Program-made: the position numbers and the translations under genes | In this document: in pieces, positions 40,401 through 48,987 of the stretch | How positions within the stretch are numbered: the first letter of the stretch is position 1 | Layout of the letters: each line of letters opens with the position of its first letter | Assembly (NCBI RefSeq): GCF_000818395.1 | Contig: NZ_JWJG01000028.1 | Span: forward strand, 5,038,615-5,102,614 | Length of the DNA stretch: 64,000 nt | Reading direction: 5' to 3' | Origin: Noviherbaspirillum autotrophicum | Lineage (GTDB): Bacteria > Pseudomonadota > Gammaproteobacteria > Burkholderiales > Burkholderiaceae_D | The notes under the pieces: model-generated | What the model was told of the DNA's origin: nothing | Databases searched by the model: none | The model's input: only the letters and a program-made list of their open reading frames with translations

Positions 40401-41867
40401 TCAGGATGCCGTGCCGATGTGCTTCTCCAGAAAGCGCAGCATCCCTGCATCCCCCATGTTCGCCACATTCACCCGCATGCGCGTCGACGGCAGCTGGCTG
40501 GGCGAGAACAGGCTGCCCGGCGCCAGCAGGTAACCTTCCTGCATCGCCTTCTCGGTCAGCACGTTGGTGTCGCAGCCGGCATCGGCCCACACGAACATGC
40601 CGGCCGGCGTGGCGATATCGACGGCCAGGCCGACGCGCTCCATCTGCTTGACGGTCTTGTCGCGCACGCCGTCGAGCTTGCCGCGCAGGCGGTCGACGTG
40701 CTTGCGGTAGTGTCCTTCGGACAGGATCTTGTAGACCACCCGCTCGCCGATGTCGGACGTGGTCAGCGTGCTGAGCATCTTGCGGTCCGACAGCCTAATC
40801 GCCATCTCGGGCGAGGTGGCGATGAAGCCCACGCGCAGGTTGGCCGCCAGCGTCTTGGAAAAGCCGCCGAGGTAGATCACGCGATTCAACTGATCGAGCG
40901 CGGCGATGCGCGTGGCCGGCTGCACGGCGCTGCCTGGATGCAGGTCGCAGTAGATATCGTCTTCCACGATCGTGAAGTCGTGCTGCTCGGCGATCTTGAG
41001 GATCTGGAACGCCTTGGCCGCCGACAGCGAGGTCGAAGTCGGATTGTGCAGCACCGAGTTGATGACATAGAACTTCGGCCGGTGCAGCGCGGCCAGTTCG
41101 GCCAGCTTCGCAATGTCGGGGCCATCCGGCAGGCGCGGAATGCCGACCACTTTCGCGCCGTGCGCGGCGAACGAGCCGAACATCAGGAACCACGCGGGAT
41201 CGTCGACGAAGATCGTGTCGCCGGGCGAGGCGAATTGACGCGCGATCAAGTCGAGCGCCTGGGTGACGCCGGACGTGGTCACGATCTGCTCGGGCGTGGC
41301 GGCGATCTCCAGCTCGGCCAGCTTCAGCTGCAACTGCTGGCGCAGCGGCAGCCAGCCTTGTGGATTGCCATATTGCAGCAGCAGCGTCTGGCATTGCCGG
41401 CTGATTGCGCGCAAGCCGTTCGCCACCATCTCGCCGTCCAGCCACGCATTGGGCAGCAGGCCGGAGCCCGGCGTCTGCTGCGCGGGATACTGGCGGAACA
41501 TGTTACGCACCAGCCAGACCACATCGAGCTGCTGCGACGCGGCCTCCACCACGCGCGCGCTGCCGGCGGCGGTCATCGGCGAGCGTTCGCGCACATAGAA
41601 GCCCGAGCCGCGCCGCGACTCCAGGTAACCCTTGGCGACCAGCCGGTCGTAGGCTTCCACCACGGTAAAGCGCGACACGCGCTGCTGTTCGGCGAATTCG
41701 CGGATGGACGGCATGCGCGCGCCGCTGCGCAGCAGCTTGTCGTCGATGCGCGCTTCGATCGAGCGCACGATCTGGTCGACCAGCGATTCGCCGGAGTCGC
41801 GCGACAGGACTTGTGGCGCGGCGATGGCGAGCGCGGCGCTTTTGCGAGAGGAAGCTGTATTGGTCAT
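40401..41867 (-). CDS. MocR-type PLP-dependent transcriptional regulator
   Basis: A 488-aa fusion of a GntR winged helix-turn-helix (about 30-100; SGARMPSIREFAEQQRVSRF and YLESRRGSGFYV) with a class-I aminotransferase-like domain (about 130-480). The PLP lysine lies in YLGGFSKTLAANLRVGF, and the cofactor-binding aspartate in FTIVEDDIYCDLHPG. MocR proteins usually sense amino acids or PLP-linked metabolites. It is divergent from LysE and EamA exporters, so it probably controls amino-acid export. The intergenic region carries a direct repeat (41901-41921) that may be its operator. Confidence 0.93.
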   Translation of the reverse strand: MTNTASSRKSAALAIAAPQVLSRDSGESLVDQIVRSIEARIDDKLLRSGARMPSIREFAEQQRVSRFTVVEAYDRLVAKGYLESRRGSGFYVRERSPMTAAGSARVVEAASQQLDVVWLVRNMFRQYPAQQTPGSGLLPNAWLDGEMVANGLRAISRQCQTLLLQYGNPQGWLPLRQQLQLKLAELEIAATPEQIVTTSGVTQALDLIARQFASPGDTIFVDDPAWFLMFGSFAAHGAKVVGIPRLPDGPDIAKLAELAALHRPKFYVINSVLHNPTSTSLSAAKAFQILKIAEQHDFTIVEDDIYCDLHPGSAVQPATRIAALDQLNRVIYLGGFSKTLAANLRVGFIATSPEMAIRLSDRKMLSTLTTSDIGERVVYKILSEGHYRKHVDRLRGKLDGVRDKTVKQMERVGLAVDIATPAGMFVWADAGCDTNVLTEKAMQEGYLLAPGSLFSPSQLPSTRMRVNVANMGDAGMLRFLEKHIGTAS

Positions 41868-41900
41868 CTTGCCGTAACAGTTATTGGATTTATTTGATGA

Positions 41901-41921
41901 ACTGTACTGGTACTGTACTGG
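41901..41921. promoter_or_regulatory. Direct repeat, likely MocR operator
   Basis: ACTGTACTGG at 41901-41910 is repeated exactly at 41912-41921 after one base. It lies between the mocR-type start (41867) and the divergent LysE gene start (42017). MocR regulators are known to bind direct repeats. Confidence 0.65.
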
Positions 41922-42016
41922 ATTCGTCGATTAGGATAGTTCAACCATCCACATTTCGCAATCGACGCCGCAGCGGGAGGGCGCGCCGATTGCCATGCAG
42001 AACTAATAGAGAAAAC

Positions 42017-42607
42017 ATGGAGACCCTGCTGCCACTGGCGTTATTCGCCTTCGTATCGTCCATCACGCCCGGCCCGAACAACATCATGCTGACGTCGTCC
42101 GGCATCCTGTTCGGCTTCGCGCGCTCGCTTCCCCACATGCTGGGCATTACCTTCGGGTTCGGCGTCTTGCTGGCGCTGTGTGCGGCCGGCATCGGCAGCC
42201 TGATTCTCGCCGTGCCGGCGATGCATCTGGCACTGAAGGTGCTGGGCTCGGCTTATCTGGTGTATCTGGCGTGGCAGTTGCGCGGCATGGCGTTCACGCA
42301 GGACGAGCATAAGGATGCCAGGCCGATGTCCTTTCTCGGCGCCGCGATGTTCCAGTTCGCCAATCCAAAGGCATGGGTCATGGCCGTCACCGGCGCCTCC
42401 GCCTTTTTGCCGCTGATACAGCCGGTCTGGCTGGCGATCGCCGTGTTCTGTGCCGTGTTTTGCGTGATTAATTTCCCCTGCATCAGCGTCTGGGCCGGCA
42501 CCGGCGCCGCGCTCGGCCGTTATTTGGCGCAGGCGCTGTGGCAGCGCGTATTTTGCGCGGTGATGGTGTTGCTGACGTTGTATTCGGCCGCCGCGATCTG
42601 GTTGTAG
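42017..42607 (+). CDS. LysE/RhtB-family amino-acid exporter
   Basis: A 196-aa inner-membrane exporter with six predicted helices. The N-terminal LALFAFVSSITPGPNNIML contains the family hallmark TPGPN, and KVLGSAYLVYLAWQL follows. LysE/RhtB proteins export amino acids such as lysine, threonine or homoserine. The substrate is not set by sequence. It is the first gene to the right of the MocR regulator and is followed after 9 bp by a second transporter. Confidence 0.92.
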   Translation: METLLPLALFAFVSSITPGPNNIMLTSSGILFGFARSLPHMLGITFGFGVLLALCAAGIGSLILAVPAMHLALKVLGSAYLVYLAWQLRGMAFTQDEHKDARPMSFLGAAMFQFANPKAWVMAVTGASAFLPLIQPVWLAIAVFCAVFCVINFPCISVWAGTGAALGRYLAQALWQRVFCAVMVLLTLYSAAAIWL

Positions 42608-42616
42608 GAGGCGGAC

Positions 42617-43528
42617 ATGCGGACTGCATTAACTCAGGAAACGCGCGGCATGTGGCTCGGCGCAATCGGTGTCGCCATTTTCAGCCTGACCTTGCCGTTT
42701 ACCCGGATGGCGGTGGCCGAACTGAACCCGGTGCTGGTGGCGCTGGGGCGGGCGGTGGTGGCGGCAGGCGCCTCCGTGCTGCTGCTGTGGCGGCTCAAGG
42801 CGCCGCGCCCCACGGCGTCTCAGGCGCGCGCGCTTCTGGTCACCGCTCTCGGCGTGGTGATCGGCTTTCCCGTCCTGTCGTCGATCGCCATGCGCGACGT
42901 GCCGGCGTCGCACGGCGCCATCGTGATCGGCGTGCTGCCGCTGGCGACCGCGCTGTTCGGCGCATTGCGCTTCGGCGAGCGGCCATCGGCCGGCTTCTGG
43001 ATCGCGGCCGCCGCCGGCAGCGCGCTCGTCATCGGCTTTGCGCTGTGGCAGGGCGGTGGTGCCGTGCATGCCGCAGATCTGGCGCTGTTTGGGGCGGTGA
43101 TCGCCGCCGCCATGGGCTATGCAGAAGGTGCCCGGCTGTCGCAGGCAATGGGCGGCCAGCAGGTGATTTCCTGGGCGCTGGTACTGTCGCTGCCGGTGCT
43201 GCTACCGGCCACCGTATGGCTCGGCTGGCGCTACGGCATCAGCGCTTCGCCCAAGGCATGGCTGGGGTTCGGCTACGTGTCGTTGTTTTCCATGTTTATC
43301 GGATTCTTTTTTTGGTATAAAGGGCTGGCCCTGGGTGGCATCGCGCGGGTAGGGCAGGTGCAGCTGCTGCAGCCATTTCTCACGCTGCTCGGCGCCAGCC
43401 TGATCCTGGGGGAAGCGCTGATTGCGGACACCATCGTGTTCGCGCTGGCCGTGCTCGCCGTCGTAGCCGCTGGCCGGCGCATGAGTATCCGGCGGCCGGA
43501 GATCAGGCGGCCGGTGAACCCGGGATGA
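42617..43528 (+). CDS. EamA-family (DMT) transporter
   Basis: A 303-aa membrane protein of the drug/metabolite transporter superfamily, with ten predicted helices arranged as two EamA repeats (about 12-140 and 155-290; the second includes SLFSMFIGFFFWYKGLALGG). A GGAGG site lies in the end of the preceding LysE-type gene. Together with that gene it suggests an export pair for amino acids or related metabolites. Confidence 0.9.
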   Translation: MRTALTQETRGMWLGAIGVAIFSLTLPFTRMAVAELNPVLVALGRAVVAAGASVLLLWRLKAPRPTASQARALLVTALGVVIGFPVLSSIAMRDVPASHGAIVIGVLPLATALFGALRFGERPSAGFWIAAAAGSALVIGFALWQGGGAVHAADLALFGAVIAAAMGYAEGARLSQAMGGQQVISWALVLSLPVLLPATVWLGWRYGISASPKAWLGFGYVSLFSMFIGFFFWYKGLALGGIARVGQVQLLQPFLTLLGASLILGEALIADTIVFALAVLAVVAAGRRMSIRRPEIRRPVNPG

Positions 43529-43607
43529 GGGTAAAATCGACGTCTTTTCCCGACTTTTCCCTCTTCGCCACAGAGAAGAAACCGAACAAACCAGATTGGA
43601 GCGCACC

Positions 43608-44066
43608 GTGTCCTGCTACGAAAAACTGAAAGCCCTCAATATCGAATTGCCGGCAGTGGCCTCGCCGGCAGCCGCTTACGTGATGTACGCGCAAACCGGC
43701 AATACCGTTTTCCTGTCAGGCCATATCGCCAAGAAGGACGGCAAGCCCTGGGTTGGCCAGCTCGGCAAGAACATGACGACCGACGAGGGCAAACAGGCCG
43801 CGCGCGCCGTCGCCATCGACTTGATCGCCACCCTGCAGGCAGCCTGCGGCGGCGACCTCAAGCGCGTGAAACGCATCGTCAAGGTGATGAGCCTGGTTAA
43901 TTCCACTTCGGATTACACCGAGCAGCACCTCGTGACCAATGGCGCCTCCGAGCTGTTCGGCGATGTGTTCGGCGAGCAGGGCAAACATGCGCGCTCCGCC
44001 TTCGGCGTGGCGCAAATCCCGCTGGGCGCGTGCGTGGAAATCGAATTGATCGCCGAGATTGCGTAA
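43608..44066 (+). CDS. RidA-family enamine/imine deaminase
   Basis: A 152-aa YjgF/YER057c/UK114 (RidA) family protein. It has the family body NTVFLSGHIAKKDGKPWVGQ, the arginine-containing SAFGVAQIPLGACVEIELIA region and a central NSTSDYTEQH segment. RidA proteins hydrolyse reactive enamines released by PLP enzymes. The start is the GTG at 43608, because GGAG lies 6 nt upstream; the TTG at 43596 overlaps that site. It precedes a PLP aminotransferase, which fits the role. Confidence 0.88.
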   Translation: MSCYEKLKALNIELPAVASPAAAYVMYAQTGNTVFLSGHIAKKDGKPWVGQLGKNMTTDEGKQAARAVAIDLIATLQAACGGDLKRVKRIVKVMSLVNSTSDYTEQHLVTNGASELFGDVFGEQGKHARSAFGVAQIPLGACVEIELIAEIA

Positions 44067-44186
44067 GCGCTGCGGCCAGGAATTTCAATATCGGATGGCG
44101 CCTATCCGGTGCCGTTCCTGAGCGGCCCGCCACAAGCGGTCCTGACAACAAGGCGCACGACGCCATCAACATACAGTGAGGCAAGC

Positions 44187-45380
44187 ATGAAAATGGAAAA
44201 CCCGACACCGATTCAATGGCAGTTTTCGCAACGCGCGCAAAAACTTGAAAGTTCCGTCATCCGTGAAATCCTGAAGGTCACGGTACGCCCGGAAGTGATT
44301 TCGTTCGCCGGCGGCCTGCCGTCGCCTGCCACCTTCCCGGTGGAGCGCATGCGCGCCGCGTTCGATTCCGTGCTGTCGCGCGAGGGCAAGGTCGCCCTGC
44401 AATATGGCCCGTCCGACGGCTACGCCCCGCTGCGTGAATGGATCGCGAATTCACTGTCGGCCGACGGCGCAAAGATCGTGCCGGAACAGGTGCTGATGGT
44501 GTCGGGCTCGCAGCAGGGGCTCGATTTGCTGGCCAAAGTGCTGATCGACGAAGGAAGCAAGGTGCTGGTCGAGACACCCAGCTATCTCGGCGCACTGCAG
44601 GCGTTTTCCGTGTATCAGCCAGAGTTCGTGTCGGTGCCGACCGACGAACATGGCTTGCTGCCGGATCAGGTGGCAGATATCGGACAAGGTGCGCGCCTGT
44701 TGTATGCGCTGCCGAATTTCCAGAACCCGACCGGCCGCACGCTGCCGGTGGAACGTCGCGTCGCGCTGGTGGAAACCTGCGCGCGCCTGGGGCTGCCGCT
44801 GATCGAGGACGATCCGTACGGCGCGCTCAGCTACCGCGGTGAGCCGCTGCCGAAAATGATCGGCATGAACCCGAACGGTGTCATTTACATGGGCTCCTTC
44901 TCGAAGGTGCTCACGCCCGGCATTCGACTGGGCTACGTGGTGGCGCCGCTGCCGTTGGTGCGCAAGCTGGAGCAGGCCAAGCAGGCCGCTGATCTGCATA
45001 CCGCGCAGCTGACGCAGATGGTGGTGCATGAAGTCGTGAAGGACGGCTTCCTGGCAGAACACATCCCGACCATCCGCAAGCTTTACGCGGACCAGTGCGC
45101 GGCGATGCAGGCGGCGCTCACCGAATACTTCCCGTCATCGGTAACGTGGACGAAGCCGGAAGGCGGCATGTTTATCTGGGTCACGCTGCCCAAGCATATC
45201 GACAGCATGAAGCTCCTGGACGAGGCGATTGCACAGAACGTCGCGTTCGTTCCCGGTGCGCCGTTCTATGCGAATGCGCCGCAGCAGAATACGCTGCGCC
45301 TGAGCTTCGTGACCGTGCCGCCGGAGAAGATCCGGGAAGGGATTGCGAAGCTGGGCAAGCTGATTGCGGCGAAAATCTAG
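44187..45380 (+). CDS. Class-I PLP aminotransferase (LysN / 2-aminoadipate type)
   Basis: A 397-aa fold-type-I aminotransferase without a DNA-binding domain. It has the start ENPTPIQWQFSQRAQKLESS, the substrate loop VISFAGGLPSPATFP, the cofactor Asp in GLPLIEDDPYGALSYRG, and the Schiff-base Lys in MGSFSKVLTPGIRLGYV. This resembles LysN / 2-aminoadipate aminotransferases and multi-substrate aromatic or branched-chain transaminases; the physiological substrate is uncertain. It is preceded by RidA, a repair enzyme for PLP by-products. Confidence 0.9.
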   Translation: MKMENPTPIQWQFSQRAQKLESSVIREILKVTVRPEVISFAGGLPSPATFPVERMRAAFDSVLSREGKVALQYGPSDGYAPLREWIANSLSADGAKIVPEQVLMVSGSQQGLDLLAKVLIDEGSKVLVETPSYLGALQAFSVYQPEFVSVPTDEHGLLPDQVADIGQGARLLYALPNFQNPTGRTLPVERRVALVETCARLGLPLIEDDPYGALSYRGEPLPKMIGMNPNGVIYMGSFSKVLTPGIRLGYVVAPLPLVRKLEQAKQAADLHTAQLTQMVVHEVVKDGFLAEHIPTIRKLYADQCAAMQAALTEYFPSSVTWTKPEGGMFIWVTLPKHIDSMKLLDEAIAQNVAFVPGAPFYANAPQQNTLRLSFVTVPPEKIREGIAKLGKLIAAKI

Positions 45381-45390
45381 GCACGCTGCT

Positions 45391-45416
45391 CTCCCTTTCG
45401 CGCGGGCGAAAGGGAG
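45391..45416. terminator. Hairpin between convergent genes
   Basis: CTCCCTTTCGC and GCGAAAGGGAG form a perfect 11-bp stem around GCGG. There is no T-run on either strand, so efficiency is uncertain. Confidence 0.5.
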
Positions 45417-45427
45417 AATCAGGCTCG

Positions 45428-45889
45428 TTAATTTGCCCGGACGCCGTCCAGCAAATTCCGCACATAGGCCGCATCCCGTGCCATCCGGCGCTTGCGCCCC
45501 AGGTAAGACAGCGGGTTGAAGAAGCGCGTAAAAAAACGCCATATCACCCACAGCGAATCGCCGTTCCTGCGCGGCACCACATGCAGATGCACATGCGGCA
45601 CATGCTGGTTGGCCGCCTTGCCGTTATTGAGCATCAGGTTGGTCGCGGGGATCTCTTTATTCTTGCGCAACGCGGACGAAAACTCGGCGCCGAGCCGGAA
45701 CAGGTGCGTCACGGTCTGCGCCGGCAGTTCCTCGATATGTTGCGCATGCAGGTGCGGGATCAGCAGCAGGTGGCCGCGCGTGACGGGAAACGCGTCGAGC
45801 AGGGCAATGCAGGACTCGTCGCGATAGACGACTTCCGCCGGCAGCCTGCCCGCCAGGATTTCGCAAAACACGCACTTGCCGCTCGCCAT
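45428..45889 (-). CDS. HIT-family hydrolase
   Basis: A 153-aa HIT-domain nucleotide hydrolase or transferase. The histidine triad lies in VPHVHLHVVPRR, and a zinc-binding-like CVFCEILAG is at the N-terminus. Such proteins cleave dinucleotide polyphosphates or AMP-lysine linkages. The C-terminal FFTRFFNPLSYLGRKRRM is longer than in minimal HIT proteins. It is the last gene of the parE-parC operon, 9 bp after parC, and has its own AAGGAG site. Confidence 0.9.
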   Translation of the reverse strand: MASGKCVFCEILAGRLPAEVVYRDESCIALLDAFPVTRGHLLLIPHLHAQHIEELPAQTVTHLFRLGAEFSSALRKNKEIPATNLMLNNGKAANQHVPHVHLHVVPRRNGDSLWVIWRFFTRFFNPLSYLGRKRRMARDAAYVRNLLDGVRAN

Positions 45890-45898
45890 GGCGTCTCC

Positions 45899-48208
45899 TT
45901 ATATCGCCGTCAGCGCGCCAGGCTTGATCTTCGATTCCAGCGCCTTTCCCTTGCGAGCGCGCTTGCCGATATGCTCGGCCAGCGCCGACGCCGACAGGTT
46001 CAGCTGCTGCGCCTTGCCGCCGCGCCCGATGCCGGACACGGTCACCCCTTTCTGGCTGATCGGCTGGGTGGCCACCAGTTTCTCGTTCTTCTCCAGCTCC
46101 ATCAGGATCACGCCGCGGCCGCCGCCGGATAGCGTCTTGATTTCATCCAGGCCGAACACCAGCAGGCGTCCTTTCTCGGACAGGCAGGCAATCGCGCTGG
46201 CATTGTCAGCGACCACGCGCGGCGCCAGCGGCTCGTCGCCTTCATCGAGCGTGATGAAGGCCTTGCCGGCCTTGATGCGGCTGACCATGTCGCCGGCCCT
46301 GGCAGTGAAGCCATAACCGGCCGTCGACGCCAGCAGCAATGGCGTGTCGGCCGGCCCCGCGAAGTAGTGCAGCAAGCGCGTGCCGCTGGCCAGTTCCACC
46401 AGGGTCGTCACCGGCACGCCGTCGCCGCGCGCGCCCGGCAGGGCCGATACCGCCATTGAATAGATGCGGCCGTTGGAGCCGAACGCGAGCAGGGTGTCGA
46501 CCGTGCGGCACTCGAAGGTGCCGTACAGGCTGTCGCCGGCCTTGAAGGTAAACTGCGCGGGATCGTGGCCGTGGCCGGTACGCGCGCGCACCCAGCCTTT
46601 TTGCGAGATCACCACCGTGACCGGCTCGTCGATCACCTTCTGTTCGATGCTGGCGCGTTCCGCTTCCTCGATCAGCGTGCGGCGCGCGTCGCCGAACTGC
46701 TTGGCGTCGCCTTCGATTTCCTTGATCACCAGCTTCTTCATCGACGCCGGGTTGTCGAGCAAGTCGTGCAGCGTTTCCTTTTCCTTGCGCAGCTCGGACA
46801 GCTCCTGCTGGATCTTGATTGCTTCCAGTCGTGCCAACTGGCGCAGTCGGATTTCGAGAATGTCTTCGGCCTGCCGGTCGGACAATTTGAACGCCTGCAT
46901 CAGCGCCGGTTTCGGCTCGTCCGATTCGCGGATGATCTTGATCACCTTGTCGATGTTCAGCAGCACCGCCTCGCGGCCTTCCAGGATGTGGATGCGGTCG
47001 TCGACCTTCTGCAGCCTGAATTGCGTGCGGCGCGTGATCGTGACAAAGCGGAAATCGATCCACTCGCGCAGGATCTGGCCCAGGCCCTTCTGGCGCGGGC
47101 GGCCGTCGCCGCCGATCATCACCAGGTTGAGCGACGCGCCCGACTCCAGCGAGGTATTCGCCAGCAGGATGTTCATGAACTCGGTCTGATCCTGGTTCTT
47201 CGACTTCGGTTCGAGCACCAGGCGCACCGGCGCATCCTTTCCGGATTCGTCGCGCACCGTGTCGAGCACCGACAGGATCATCTGCTTTTGCGCCAGCTGT
47301 TCCGGCAGCAGCGACTTCTTGCCAGCCTTGACCTTCGGGTTGGTCAGCTCCTCGATTTCTTCCAGCACCTTTTGCGAGGACGTTCCCGGTGGCAGTTCCG
47401 TCACCACCGCTTGCCACTGCCCGCGCGCCAGGTCTTCGATCTTCCAGCGCGCGCGCACCTTCAGCGTGCCGCGCCCGTTTTCATACATTTCGGAAATCGT
47501 GGAAGTCGGCGTGATGATCTGCCCGCCGCCCGGGAAGTCCGGGCCGGGAATGTAGGCCATAAGGTCGGCATGCGACAGGTTCGGGTTGCGGATCAGCGCG
47601 ACCGCCGCCTTTGCCACTTCCGTCAGGTTATGCGACGGGATCTCGGTCGCCAGACCGACCGCGATGCCGGAGGCGCCGTTGAGCAGCACGAACGGCAGAC
47701 GCGCGGGCAGCAGTTTTGGCTCCTCGGCCGTGCCGTCGTAGTTCGGCTGGAAATCGACGGTGCCCATGTCGATTTCATCGAGCAGCAATCTGGAGATCGG
47801 CGTCAGGCGTGCTTCGGTGTAGCGCATCGCCGCCGCACCGTCGCCGTCGCGCGAGCCGAAGTTGCCCTGACCGTCGATCAGCGGATAGCGCAGCGAGAAA
47901 TCCTGCGCCATGCGCACCAGCGCGTCGTACACCGACTGGTCGCCGTGCGGATGCAGCTTGCCGAGCACGTCGCCCACCACCGCGGCGGATTTGCGCGGCT
48001 TGGCGGTCGCGTTCAGGCCGAGCTCATGCATCGCATACAGGATGCGCCGCTGCACCGGCTTCTGGCCGTCGGCCACGTCCGGCAGCGCGCGTCCCTTGAC
48101 CACCGAGATTGCGTAATCGAGGTAGGCGCGTTCGGCAAAGGTCGCCAGCGTCAGCGATTCGCCGTCGCCCGACGGCATTTCATCAAACAGGGAAGCTTGT
48201 TCAGTCAT
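45899..48208 (-). CDS. parC: DNA topoisomerase IV subunit A
   Basis: A 769-aa type-IIA topoisomerase subunit that decatenates daughter chromosomes with ParE. The winged-helix region holds the catalytic tyrosine Y130 in [12 protein letters not shown]. The quinolone-determining segment is [13 protein letters not shown]91 and D95 stand where E. coli ParC has S80 and E84. A C-terminal beta-pinwheel follows. It lies in an operon after parE and a lytic transglycosylase, with 14 bp to the transglycosylase stop. Confidence 0.96.
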   Translation of the reverse strand: MTEQASLFDEMPSGDGESLTLATFAERAYLDYAISVVKGRALPDVADGQKPVQRRILYAMHELGLNATAKPRKSAAVVGDVLGKLHPHGDQSVYDALVRMAQDFSLRYPLIDGQGNFGSRDGDGAAAMRYTEARLTPISRLLLDEIDMGTVDFQPNYDGTAEEPKLLPARLPFVLLNGASGIAVGLATEIPSHNLTEVAKAAVALIRNPNLSHADLMAYIPGPDFPGGGQIITPTSTISEMYENGRGTLKVRARWKIEDLARGQWQAVVTELPPGTSSQKVLEEIEELTNPKVKAGKKSLLPEQLAQKQMILSVLDTVRDESGKDAPVRLVLEPKSKNQDQTEFMNILLANTSLESGASLNLVMIGGDGRPRQKGLGQILREWIDFRFVTITRRTQFRLQKVDDRIHILEGREAVLLNIDKVIKIIRESDEPKPALMQAFKLSDRQAEDILEIRLRQLARLEAIKIQQELSELRKEKETLHDLLDNPASMKKLVIKEIEGDAKQFGDARRTLIEEAERASIEQKVIDEPVTVVISQKGWVRARTGHGHDPAQFTFKAGDSLYGTFECRTVDTLLAFGSNGRIYSMAVSALPGARGDGVPVTTLVELASGTRLLHYFAGPADTPLLLASTAGYGFTARAGDMVSRIKAGKAFITLDEGDEPLAPRVVADNASAIACLSEKGRLLVFGLDEIKTLSGGGRGVILMELEKNEKLVATQPISQKGVTVSGIGRGGKAQQLNLSASALAEHIGKRARKGKALESKIKPGALTAI

Positions 48209-48222
48209 TGTGGTTCAGTGAG

Positions 48223-48987
48223 TTATTCGAGTGACGGCGCCGGCATGCTGCGGCGACCGGGGAGTGTCATGTGAATCCGGCGCGCACCGGATGCGGCATC
48301 GGAGAACGCGGCGACGGCGAGTTTTTCGGCCGCCGGCTTATAGAGCTGGTACAGCTGCTTGACGATCTGCACATAGCCGCGCGTCTCGGGGTAGGGCGGC
48401 ACCGAGTTGTTGTGCTTCTGCACCGCGCGCTCGCCCGCATTGTAGGACGCGATCACCAGCTCCGGGCGGAACGGGAACAGCTTGTGCAGGTCGCGCAGGT
48501 AGCGCGCGGCGAGCCGGATATTGGTTTTCGGATCGGCCAGTTTCTGCTCGATTGTTTTTTTCCTGTCGCCCTGCAGTCCGTAACGCTCGGCGGTGGCCGG
48601 CATTACCTGCATCAGGCCGATGGCGCCCTTCGGCGACACCGCGCCCGGATTGAAACCGGACTCGGCCGCCATGACCGCCTTCAGCAATGCCGGATCGAGC
48701 GAGAATTCCTGCGCCGCCTCGTTCAGCAGGGGCTCGTATTTCTTCAGGTTCGGATGCCGCGACAGGGTATCGGACAGCGGCGCCTTGCCCGAGTCAGGAG
48801 TCGGCTGCGGCAATTGCGACGAATCGAAAGGCGCGCTGCCGCGTACGAACAGCTGGTAGCGCTCGTCGAGCTTTTCGGTCGAAAAATGCGCGGAGCCATC
48901 GCTGTCGACATAGCCATAGATATCGGCGCTCGCCACCGAGGAAGCGAGCGTCAGGCACAGCGCGGCGATGGTTCGCATTATCCGCAT
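48223..48987 (-). CDS. Periplasmic lytic transglycosylase (SLT domain)
   Basis: A 254-aa exported peptidoglycan lyase. It has a signal peptide (MRIMRTIAALCLTLASSVASA) and a short N-terminal DUF4124-like segment (IYGYVDSDGSAHFSTEK). The SLT domain (about 105-225) has the catalytic Glu in KAVMAAESGFNPGAVSPKG, then the GLMQVMPATAERYGL motif and a later VIASYNAGERAV. Its ATG overlaps the parE stop by one base (TGATG), and parC follows. The pairing of a cell-wall enzyme with topoisomerase IV genes in one operon is striking. ATG 48978 is an alternative start. Confidence 0.92.
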   Translation of the reverse strand: MRIMRTIAALCLTLASSVASADIYGYVDSDGSAHFSTEKLDERYQLFVRGSAPFDSSQLPQPTPDSGKAPLSDTLSRHPNLKKYEPLLNEAAQEFSLDPALLKAVMAAESGFNPGAVSPKGAIGLMQVMPATAERYGLQGDRKKTIEQKLADPKTNIRLAARYLRDLHKLFPFRPELVIASYNAGERAVQKHNNSVPPYPETRGYVQIVKQLYQLYKPAAEKLAVAAFSDAASGARRIHMTLPGRRSMPAPSLE

